Positions 1 through 5,014 of a DNA stretch of 6,981 nt are shown in pieces (position 1 is the first letter of the stretch; each line of letters opens with the position of its first letter). The stretch spans positions 1-6,981 of the forward strand of contig JARGGF010000231.1 in NCBI GenBank assembly GCA_029210905.1. The letters are read 5' to 3'. The notes beneath the pieces were generated by a model. That model made no database searches, was not told the DNA's origin, and was given only the letters and a program-made list of their open reading frames with translations. Both the position numbers and the translations under genes were made by a program. This stretch comes from Bacteroidales bacterium. GTDB lineage: Bacteria > Bacteroidota > Bacteroidia > Bacteroidales > NBLH01.

Positions 1-13
1 TAAAACACAACCT

Positions 14-85
14 AAACTAATAAACTAATAAACTAATAAACTAATAAACCAATAAACCAATAAACCAATTAACTAATTAACTAAT
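14..85. repeat. 8-bp tandem repeat, nine units
   Basis: Nine consecutive 8-bp units lie head to tail without interruption: four AAACTAAT, then three AAACCAAT, then two TAACTAAT. The variants occur in blocks rather than mixed, which suggests stepwise expansion by slippage. Stop codons (TAA) recur in the plus frames and the period is not a multiple of three, so it is not coding. It lies about 70 bp past the stop of the response-regulator gene, at the downstream end of the minus-strand operon. Its function is unknown. Confidence 0.95.
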
Positions 86-152
86 AAACAACAAAAAATT
101 GCCCCTTAACTAAATCACCTTTTATCAAGGTATCGGAAATTCAATAAGAGCC
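86..152. other. Non-coding 3' flank of the response-regulator gene, no clear terminator
   Basis: This is the rest of the 152-bp gene-free left edge. It contains a short perfect inverted repeat, ACCTT-TTATC-AAGGT (117-131), about 20 nt past the minus-strand stop. In the minus direction a T-run (94-99) follows only after roughly 17 more bases. I therefore do not call it an intrinsic terminator, although a weak one is possible. I see no other gene or RNA here. Confidence 0.5.
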
Positions 153-911
153 CTAAAAATCCAGTTTCTCCTTTAAATTTTTAAAACCGGTTTTGCTTAT
201 TTTCAATTTTGCCCCATTCTTTAAAATAGCCAGGTAACTTTCTTTTTCGTAAGGTTCCAGCTGCTTAATTTCATCTATATTAGCAATATAAGAGCGGTGA
301 ATGCGAACAAATCTGCCTGCATCAAGTCCCATTTCAAAGTATTTCATTGTGGCTTGTTTAATGTAGCGGGTTTCTTTGGTATAAATCATCACATAATCAT
401 CTTGTGCTTCAAGATAAAAAATTTCCTCCACAGGGATAAGTTTAATTTGATGCCCAGTTTTCACTACAATCCTGCTAAGTGGTTCATTTGGTTTGCTTAC
501 ATTATACTCACTTAGCTTTTGGTAATCAGGCACTTTACTATCGCTTGACTGAAAATGATCAACCACCTTTTGAATTGCCTGTTGAAGTCTTTCTGTAGAA
601 AAAGGTTTTAACAGATAATCTATGGCGCTAACTTCAAAAGCTTTTAGGGCAAATTCATCATAAGCAGTAGTAAAAACAATCATTGGCTGATGTTCAAGCA
701 ATTCAATAAGTTCAAATCCGGTCAATTTGGGCATTTGGATATCAAGAAATACCAAATCCGGTTTTAATTCATTGATGGCTTTCAGGCCGGTAAAACCATC
801 TTTACAAACCTCAATTATTTCAATTTGTTTATTATCTTTTAAATAAAAATTCAACAAATCTATTGCAGGTTGCTCATCTTCAATGATTAAAGTTTTGAGA
901 ATGGTAGACAT
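153..911 (-). CDS. LytTR-family response regulator
   Basis: This is a two-component response regulator of 252 residues, the usual length for the LytT/AgrA-like class. The N-terminal receiver domain (about 5-120) has the acidic pair E11/D12, the phospho-acceptor Asp57 in FLDIQMP, the switch Thr81/Thr82, and Lys102 in YLLKPF. A charged linker (about 121-143) leads to a C-terminal LytTR DNA-binding domain (about 146-250), recognised by RFVRIHRSYIANI and KISKTGFKNLKEKL. Such proteins bind pairs of short direct repeats in promoters once phosphorylated. The start lies 5 nt after the kinase stop, with no Shine-Dalgarno, and the protein begins directly with the receiver beta-strand, so this ATG is convincing. 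The partner is almost certainly the adjacent kinase. A candidate target is the direct repeat upstream of the operon promoter (3441-3471). Confidence 0.95.
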   Translation of the reverse strand: MSTILKTLIIEDEQPAIDLLNFYLKDNKQIEIIEVCKDGFTGLKAINELKPDLVFLDIQMPKLTGFELIELLEHQPMIVFTTAYDEFALKAFEVSAIDYLLKPFSTERLQQAIQKVVDHFQSSDSKVPDYQKLSEYNVSKPNEPLSRIVVKTGHQIKLIPVEEIFYLEAQDDYVMIYTKETRYIKQATMKYFEMGLDAGRFVRIHRSYIANIDEIKQLEPYEKESYLAILKNGAKLKISKTGFKNLKEKLDF

Positions 912-916
912 AAATA

Positions 917-1963
917 TTATTTTTGAGGAATCAATAATTTAGCAGTAAATATATTAGATTTAATTTGTGTTTTCAATAAATTTGGACTTTTATACATGAT
1001 TAAAAGTCTTTTTTGAATATTGGAAAGCCCAATGCCTTCACCTTTGATCGATTTTGCTTCAGGATCAAAGTTGTTTTCAATTGTAATTTGCAATATATCA
1101 TTGGTATACTCACATCTAACTTTGATGTCAACGGATTCAGTACTTTCGTAAATGCCGTGTTTTATAGCGTTCTCAAATAAAGGTTGCAAAATCATGTTGG
1201 GCAGTAATTTACTGCAACAATTTTCATCAATTTCTTTGATGTAGTTTAGTTTATCTCCAAAGCGGATTTTTTCCAGGGCCAGATATTTTTCAATATTTCC
1301 CAATTCAACATCAAGTGTGGATTTATCATTATGATTGGTTTTAAGCGAGTAACGCATTAATTCAGAAAGCTTTACAAGCATCTCCCTGGCCTTTTGCGGA
1401 TTGGTAATCGTTAATGAACTTATAGAATTCAAACTATTAAAAAGAAAATGTGGATTTATCTGGTTTTTTAAGCTGGTTAGTTCTGCTTCTTTTACAAGAG
1501 CTTTCAGCTCAACTTCCTGCTTAATTTTTTCCTGAAAATTTTCATAATAGGTTATTGAATAATAAACCAAAGCAATTAGTGCATAATATAAGAGCCCGCT
1601 TATGGCCCGCCATGCAATAGAGTTATCCAGAAAATTAATATAAAATGCCTGATTTATAAGCAGGCTCAGTAGAAAATAGCTAATTCCCAGCCAAACTCCT
1701 GTAAGAAAAAGCATTGAAAAGAAATGGTTAATAAAAAACAAAAAAACTGATGATTTTGTTAAATCATTAAAAGACACAATGTACCAGATACTTGCACCTA
1801 ATATTGCGTAGTTTCCATTGAATATTAAACTATCGGCCATGGCATTAAATGCACCAATATTGTAAACATAATGAAGCACTATGGCCTGTATAATACCAAT
1901 AATAGCCCAAACCGAGCTATAAATTATCAAATTAAGACGATTTGAGCTTTGTGTTATTATCAT
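917..1963 (-). CDS. LytS/YehU-type membrane sensor histidine kinase
   Basis: This is a sensor kinase of the His_kinase family found with LytTR regulators, 348 residues. About four hydrophobic segments (roughly 12-32, 46-66, 73-102, 117-138) form a membrane domain with only short loops, so no separate extracellular sensor domain is visible. A charged, probably coiled helix (140-165) leads to the phospho-acceptor motif LKNQINPHFLFNSLNSISSL (165-184), with His172. The ATPase domain follows: the N-box LQPLFENAIKHG (259-270, Asn265) and the glycine-rich GEGIGLSNIQKRL (308-320). All catalytic elements are present, so the enzyme should autophosphorylate and pass phosphate to Asp57 of the downstream regulator, 5 nt away. 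The lack of a sensor domain suggests intramembrane sensing or control by a partner; the LiaF-like proteins encoded upstream are obvious candidates, which is inference. Confidence 0.95.
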   Translation of the reverse strand: MIITQSSNRLNLIIYSSVWAIIGIIQAIVLHYVYNIGAFNAMADSLIFNGNYAILGASIWYIVSFNDLTKSSVFLFFINHFFSMLFLTGVWLGISYFLLSLLINQAFYINFLDNSIAWRAISGLLYYALIALVYYSITYYENFQEKIKQEVELKALVKEAELTSLKNQINPHFLFNSLNSISSLTITNPQKAREMLVKLSELMRYSLKTNHNDKSTLDVELGNIEKYLALEKIRFGDKLNYIKEIDENCCSKLLPNMILQPLFENAIKHGIYESTESVDIKVRCEYTNDILQITIENNFDPEAKSIKGEGIGLSNIQKRLLIMYKSPNLLKTQIKSNIFTAKLLIPQK

Positions 1964-2006
1964 TAGTTTAAGACGATAACTCCTTTTTAAAATTATTTGC
2001 TTATCG

Positions 2007-2014
2007 CAAAATTA
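2007..2014 (-). promoter_or_regulatory. Possible internal promoter (-7 box) for the kinase/regulator pair
   Basis: On the minus strand this reads TAATTTTG, an exact match to the Bacteroidota -7 consensus TAnnTTTG, 43 nt upstream of the kinase ATG. The -33 partner is weak (TATG at 17-nt spacing). AAGGAG occurs in the leader, but about 13 nt from the ATG, too far for a normal Shine-Dalgarno. It may let the kinase and regulator be made independently of the membrane-protein genes. Confidence 0.4.
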
Positions 2015-2020
2015 TCAGAA

Positions 2021-2049
2021 AGCATGGTAAACATAGGTCCTGCCATGCT
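2021..2049. promoter_or_regulatory. Inverted repeat just upstream of the kinase -7 box
   Basis: Perfect 7-bp arms AGCATGG (2021-2027) and CCATGCT (2043-2049) are separated by 15 nt and can extend inward by one G-T and one A-T pair. The dyad covers the -33 zone of the candidate kinase promoter and sits 23 bp after the stop of the LiaF-like gene. It could be an operator or an attenuating or terminating hairpin. No clear T-tract follows directly, so the terminator reading is the weaker one. Confidence 0.4.
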
Positions 2050-2072
2050 AATAATACAATCAAAATTCGAAA

Positions 2073-2825
2073 CTACATATTTCTTACCTCGCCACCACCA
2101 AACAAGGTTAATCCTTTAATAATAAGCCGTTTATCTGAGTTGATGTGAAAGTTTTTCAGAGTGTTTCTTTTATCGGCAAATCCTCCAAAAATCGGCACTA
2201 CATCAATGGTAACATCCCAATCGGAAGGAATCACAAATTTTGTGCCTCCAAAAATGGTAACCACATCAATTACAGCCCTGTTGCCAGCCAATTCAGTATT
2301 TAAAAAATTATAGTCTGCTCCGCCAAAAATAGCTGTAATTCTGCCACCCATAAAATTCTTAGAGGTGATAATTCTGTTGGCGCCACTAAAAACGTTTAAA
2401 TCATCAATGGTATCTTCAGCGTTTGTGCTGGTTTCCATATTATTCTCATTGACTTCACGTGTTTCATTTTTTCTGCGAATAAGTATGTATGCTCCTATAG
2501 CTACAAAAGCCGCTGGCCAAAGTTTTCCCAATCCTATTCGTCCCATGCCAAAAACTCCTGGTAATATAAAAAACACGCCTATGCTTATTAAAACCAATCC
2601 GGCAGTTTTATTGCGATTACCCGCAACTGAAAAAAGTCCGATAATAATAAGAATCATTTGCCACGAAAAAATATTGTGTTTTATAGCCTGAGGAATAATG
2701 CCCATATTACTAAATATAAGCAAGCCTCCTATAAAAATAAAAACAATACCAACTCCAAGTCTTTTATCTTGTTTATTATCTTTATTCGAAGGCCTTTTAC
2801 CGAAATCATCGTCTAGTCTTCTCAT
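2073..2825 (-). CDS. LiaF-like four-helix membrane protein with C-terminal beta-repeat domain
   Basis: A 250-residue protein. A charged N-terminus (1-22) precedes four predicted membrane helices (about 23-41, 53-69, 74-94, 101-117), including the IFSWQMILIIIG and KLWPAAFVAIGAYILI blocks typical of the LiaI/LiaF-TM (DUF5668) family. RRKN after helix 4 implies a cytoplasmic tail. That tail (about 140-250) is beta-rich, with four regularly spaced hydrophobic-FGG turns at 167-169, 192-194, 213-215 and 242-244, resembling the LiaF C-terminal/toastrack-like fold. In Firmicutes, LiaF restrains the LiaSR envelope-stress system. Here the neighbouring kinase is LytS-type, so an equivalent role is inference. 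The gene starts 76 nt after the shorter paralogue and probably shares its transcript. The ATG gives the natural short cytosolic N-terminus. The family assignment is good; the function is not proven. Confidence 0.85.
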   Translation of the reverse strand: MRRLDDDFGKRPSNKDNKQDKRLGVGIVFIFIGGLLIFSNMGIIPQAIKHNIFSWQMILIIIGLFSVAGNRNKTAGLVLISIGVFFILPGVFGMGRIGLGKLWPAAFVAIGAYILIRRKNETREVNENNMETSTNAEDTIDDLNVFSGANRIITSKNFMGGRITAIFGGADYNFLNTELAGNRAVIDVVTIFGGTKFVIPSDWDVTIDVVPIFGGFADKRNTLKNFHINSDKRLIIKGLTLFGGGEVRNM

Positions 2826-2845
2826 TTTCTTTCTGTGTTAAATAT

Positions 2846-2862
2846 TTTACTAATTAAGTAAA
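2846..2862. promoter_or_regulatory. 17-bp dyad in the leader of the LiaF-like gene
   Basis: TTTACT-AATTA-AGTAAA is a perfect 6-bp-arm inverted repeat ending 20 nt upstream of the ATG at 2825. The core TTACT-N5-AGTAA recurs exactly at 3497-3511, upstream of the promoter of the same operon. It could be an operator or a small leader hairpin. It is AT-rich, so caution is needed. Confidence 0.35.
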
Positions 2863-2901
2863 GATTTTGTCAATTTATTAAAACACTTCAATAATTTCGT
2901 G

Positions 2902-3348
2902 TTAGTCTTCAATTGGCTCTATTTTGTCAATATCAAATTCGATATTTTCGTATTTTGATTTTTTCTTTTTCGGCTGAGTCTTAGGTTTCTCCAGTTTAGT
3001 CGATGGTTTATTTAAATAACTAATTACCAGGGCTGTGCCAACGAATATAAAAACTGCAGGCCATGCAATTTTCCAGTCCATGGGTGAAAAGGGATATAAT
3101 TTGTCCCACATAAAAATTCCACCAATCCCAATCATAAATAAGCCGCCAATGCTTTTCTTTTTTACGGTAATTAACAGGATGCCAATTACTATCAGCAACA
3201 TTTGCCACGAAAACAATATATATGAGATATTATATGGGATAAAATCGAAGTTTTTGCCAAGTAGAACCAGACCAATGAGCAGAAAAACCAACCCAACAAA
3301 ACTTCTGTTATCTCTTTCGTGTCCTCTTTTATCAATACAATCTTTCAT
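2902..3348 (-). CDS. Short LiaI/LiaF-TM-type (DUF5668-like) membrane protein
   Basis: A 148-residue membrane protein and first gene of the operon. A charged N-terminus (1-16, rich in Asp, Arg and Lys) is followed by four hydrophobic helices (about 17-31, 44-62, 66-80, 95-111). The tail (112-148) is Lys/Pro-rich (KPKTQPKKKKSK) and then acidic, and should be cytosolic. The helices align by eye with those of the 250-residue neighbour: LFSWQMLLIVIG against IFSWQMILIIIG, and KIAWPAVFIFVG against KLWPAAFVAIG. The two are therefore paralogues, probably from a tandem duplication, and this one lacks the beta-repeat domain. No enzymatic motif is visible. A role as partner or modulator of the LiaF-like protein or the kinase is inferred from neighbourhood only. 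The start follows a roughly 50-nt leader from a good promoter, without a Shine-Dalgarno. Confidence 0.85.
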   Translation of the reverse strand: MKDCIDKRGHERDNRSFVGLVFLLIGLVLLGKNFDFIPYNISYILFSWQMLLIVIGILLITVKKKSIGGLFMIGIGGIFMWDKLYPFSPMDWKIAWPAVFIFVGTALVISYLNKPSTKLEKPKTQPKKKKSKYENIEFDIDKIEPIED

Positions 3349-3407
3349 AATTACTGGTGTTTTTATTATAAAAAAATTCGGGTTATTATTTAATAAATAT
3401 TATAGTT

Positions 3408-3438
3408 CAAAACTAAGGAGTATATTCGCTTCAGCAAA
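3408..3438 (-). promoter_or_regulatory. Bacteroidota-type promoter of the LiaF/LytS/LytTR operon
   Basis: Read on the minus strand, the -33 element TTTG (3438-3435) is separated by exactly 19 nt from the -7 element TAGTTTTG (3415-3408), matching TTTG-N19-TAnnTTTG. Transcription would start near 3400, giving a leader of about 50 nt before the ATG at 3348. This is the best promoter match in the window and sits directly below a direct repeat that looks like an activator site. Confidence 0.7.
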
Positions 3439-3440
3439 GC

Positions 3441-3471
3441 AAAAATCGGTAAAGGTGTAATAAAAATCGGT
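3441..3471 (-). promoter_or_regulatory. Direct repeat upstream of -33, candidate LytTR operator
   Basis: On the minus strand ACCGATTTTT occurs twice, at 3471-3462 and 3450-3441. The copies are perfect 10-bp repeats with an 11-bp gap (21-bp period, two helical turns), and the proximal copy ends 2 bp upstream of the -33 element. LytTR regulators such as AgrA and AlgR bind paired direct repeats of about 9 bp with this period. Against the consensus as I recall it, [TA][AC][CA]GTTN[AG][TG], each copy matches 7 of 9 positions. Orientation and position suit activation of the operon that encodes the LytTR protein. Confidence 0.55.
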
Positions 3472-3496
3472 GAGAACAGTTTTTTGGACAAAATGC

Positions 3497-3511
3497 TTAC
3501 TTATAAAGTAA
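3497..3511. promoter_or_regulatory. Second copy of the TTACT-N5-AGTAA dyad
   Basis: TTACT-TATAA-AGTAA has 5-bp arms, extended to 6 bp by an inner T-A pair. The arms and their spacing match those inside the dyad at 2846-2862. It lies about 60 bp upstream of the -33 box of the minus-strand operon. Binding by a regulator is speculation. Confidence 0.3.
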
Positions 3512-3733
3512 AAGTTAAGGGTCTGAAAATTTAATTGTTAATTGTATCGTCTCAATGAAATCGCATTTGAAACCTAATTCAGATAAAAATGAAATAGTAA
3601 TACCAAAAGTTTTGATTAATCAAGTTCTAATGTTTCTCATGTTGGATTATTTTATTGCTAATTAAATTGTCTACAAATTAAGTATATGCCTGTGTATGAA
3701 TTGAATACTTTTCCCAATTTTGGATGGATTAAT
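3512..3733. other. Intergenic stretch with no supported feature
   Basis: This is part of the 939-bp gap between the divergent gene sets. I find only a 36-codon ATG reading frame (3555-3665), without codon or context support, and short AT-rich direct repeats such as TTAATTGTTAATTG near 3530-3543. No tRNA, riboswitch or recognisable gene remnant is evident. Confidence 0.5.
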
Positions 3734-3815
3734 TTTGGTGGATTTTTGTGAATTAGTGGTTTAGTGGCATATTTCCTTTTGCCACTAAGGCACCAAAACA
3801 CAAAATTGCACAAAA
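3734..3815. repeat. 82-bp imperfect inverted repeat / hairpin element
   Basis: The inner arms TTAGTGGCA (3761-3769) and TGCCACTAA (3780-3788) pair perfectly around a 10-nt loop. Pairing continues outward without gaps to 3734/3815: of 36 opposed positions, 28 are Watson-Crick and one is G-T. Each arm is itself quasi-periodic at about 9-10 nt (TTTTGGTGG, TTTTTGTGA and TTAGTGG on one side; GCCACTAAG, GCACCAAAA and CACAAAATT on the other). It looks like a dispersed intergenic repeat of the GGCACnAAAG type that I recall from Bacteroidota genomes, though I could not check this. It is not followed by a T-tract. Confidence 0.75.
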
Positions 3816-3834
3816 CAAAAAGTAAAAATCCCGC

Positions 3835-3953
3835 AATCTGCTGATAGCCTATCTAATACGCATGTTACTTGTACGTGCGAAACTTTAGTTAAGTTTATTT
3901 ACCCATTAATACGGAGATTTTAAGTCCTTAGATAGCTCAGATATAAGCAGATT
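3835..3953. repeat. Imperfect inverted repeat with structured 70-nt interior
   Basis: Two pairs of perfect 8-bp arms nest: AATCTGCT (3835-3842) with AGCAGATT (3946-3953), and CTATCTAA (3849-3856) with TTAGATAG (3928-3935). The intervening 6- and 10-nt segments can add three pairs. The enclosed region holds two smaller hairpins: CGCATGT/ACGTGCG (3859-3865 with 3873-3879, one G-T) and AAACTT/AAGTTT (3880-3885 with 3891-3896). Together they form a possible branched fold. It could be a non-autonomous element or a structured RNA; no coding potential is seen. Confidence 0.6.
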
Positions 3954-3986
3954 AAAAATTATCTGCGAACATTTGCGCCATCTGCG
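3947..3986. repeat. ATCTGCG repeat cluster
   Basis: ATCTGCG occurs at 3961-3967 and 3980-3986, with the variant ATTTGCG at 3971-3977, so spacing is 9-10 nt. The inverted copy GCAGAT (3947-3952) pairs perfectly with ATCTGC (3961-3966) across 8 nt. That pairing competes with the longer-range arm at 3836-3841. The cluster appears to be the right-hand edge of the same intergenic element. Confidence 0.6.
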
Positions 3987-3989
3987 GAC

Positions 3990-4255
3990 AAACACTTTTT
4001 TTTAAGCATAAAGCTATGAATATTAAGCTCTTAAATATTGAGTTGCGCTTTGGAATAATTTCTGACAATTTCAAAATTTATATGCGATTCCCCTGTTGTA
4101 TCGCCAATAACTATTTACAATATCAGTAAATATCCATGCCACCAGCATATTTAGCTTTTAATTGTAAGTACCTGGCAGACTGAATATTTACGGCATCTAT
4201 TTTCATTTTAATAAAGGGTATTCTTTTTCAATCATGCATTCCGGTTTATTTGATT
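3990..4255. other. Intergenic stretch upstream of the plus-strand operon, nothing certain
   Basis: About 270 bp hold no supported gene. On the minus strand a 27-codon ATG frame (4123-4206) is followed in another frame by an open stretch (4031-4114). They could be shreds of a decayed gene, but frames this short are expected by chance and I recognise neither. No clear -33 element for the downstream operon is visible. Confidence 0.4.
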
Positions 4256-4263
4256 TATTTTTG
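4256..4263 (+). promoter_or_regulatory. Possible -7 box for the glycan operon
   Basis: TATTTTTG matches the TAnnTTTG consensus exactly and would start transcription near 4270, leaving a leader of only about 18 nt before the ATG at 4288. No TTTG occurs at the expected 17-23 nt upstream, so the assignment is tentative in such AT-rich DNA. Confidence 0.4.
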
Positions 4264-4287
4264 CAGCTTAAAATATAAAAAAACAAG

Positions 4288-5007
4288 ATGGCATTACTCA
4301 ATATATACAAGAAACAGCTTTTTAGCCCAAATTTACTAAGCTTGTTTATCAACCCCTTTTATATTATTAGGAGAAGTTTGTATTATTCGATAAAAAAGTA
4401 TGCTCCCAGCCTGGAAGGTGAGCTCTTAGATTTTGGATGTGGCGATAAACCTTATAAAAGTTTATTTAACAAAGTAGAAAAATACATTGGCCTTGATATT
4501 GAAAACGAAGCCCACTCGCACGAAAAAGAAGAAATTGATGTCTATTATGATGGAAGGACAATTCCTTTCAACAACGGCCATTTTGATGTAGTTTTTTCAT
4601 CAGAAGTATTTGAACATGTATTTGATATTGAAAATGTTATTAATGAAATACATAGGGTTATAAAACCTGGGGGCAAACTTTTTATCACGGTTCCATTTAC
4701 ATGGAATGAACATGAAATACCTAATGATTTTGGAAGGTACACTTCCTTTGGAATTAGGCACTTATTAGAAAAAAATGGTTTTGAAATTATTAGCTTGGAA
4801 AAATCGGGACATTTTGCTGCTGTAATTGCTCAATTAATTATGCTATACATTTACGAATTAATCGCTACTAAAAACAAATATCTGAACTTGTTGATAAACA
4901 GCATATTTGTAGCACCATTTACAATTTTAGGAGTAGTTATAAGCACAGTTTTGCCAAAAAGGAAGAGTCTGTATTTTAACAATATTGTGCTTGCCAAAAA
5001 GAATTAA
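4288..5007 (+). CDS. Class I SAM-dependent methyltransferase (Methyltransf_11 type)
   Basis: A 239-residue protein with a Rossmann methyltransferase core. SAM-binding motif I is LLDFGCGDKPY (46-56). The acidic residue after beta-2 is Asp70 in IGLDIE. FDVVFSSEVFEHV (99-111) carries the post-II block with the EH pair typical of the UbiE/Methyltransf_11 group, and IKPGGKLFITVPF (125-137) is motif III. DFGRYTSFGIRHLLEKNGFEI (147-167) is a common ending in polysaccharide-cluster methyltransferases. The region after 170 is hydrophobic (about 176-192 and 200-222), suggesting membrane association. The N-terminal 30 residues are basic and aromatic. The substrate cannot be read from the sequence; modification of a sugar or lipid-linked glycan is inferred from the glycosyltransferase 7 nt downstream. 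No Shine-Dalgarno is visible. The chosen ATG is the first after the candidate -7 box. Confidence 0.9.
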   Translation: MALLNIYKKQLFSPNLLSLFINPFYIIRRSLYYSIKKYAPSLEGELLDFGCGDKPYKSLFNKVEKYIGLDIENEAHSHEKEEIDVYYDGRTIPFNNGHFDVVFSSEVFEHVFDIENVINEIHRVIKPGGKLFITVPFTWNEHEIPNDFGRYTSFGIRHLLEKNGFEIISLEKSGHFAAVIAQLIMLYIYELIATKNKYLNLLINSIFVAPFTILGVVISTVLPKRKSLYFNNIVLAKKN

Positions 5008-5014
5008 ATAAAAC

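Noticed and set aside
14..85. The tandem repeat as an array of LytTR half-sites (TTAGTTTAT on the minus strand fits 8 of 9 consensus positions) or as a CRISPR array.
   Set aside because: The 8-bp period does not give the 21-22-bp spacing LytTR dimers need, and the loose consensus is easily met in AT-rich DNA. There are no spacers, so it is not CRISPR.
117..131. Inverted repeat as an intrinsic terminator of the minus-strand operon.
   Set aside because: Only 5-bp arms, and no T-run directly after the hairpin in the minus direction.
297..515. Plus-strand 72-codon frame over the response-regulator gene.
   Set aside because: Lies opposite the conserved LytTR domain, with no independent support.
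3035..3460. Plus-strand 141-codon frame opposite the short LiaF-type gene and its promoter.
   Set aside because: Antisense to a gene with clear membrane-family sequence; its translation shows no domain and it covers the operon promoter.
3555..3665. Plus-strand 36-codon reading frame with an ATG in the long intergenic gap.
   Set aside because: Short, not recognisable, no promoter or ribosome-binding context, and in AT-rich DNA where such frames occur by chance.
4031..4206. Two short minus-strand frames (27 codons each, different frames) that might be a decayed gene.
   Set aside because: Neither resembles a family I know, and the frame shift needed to join them makes a chance origin as likely. 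A translated search of this stretch against protein databases would decide.
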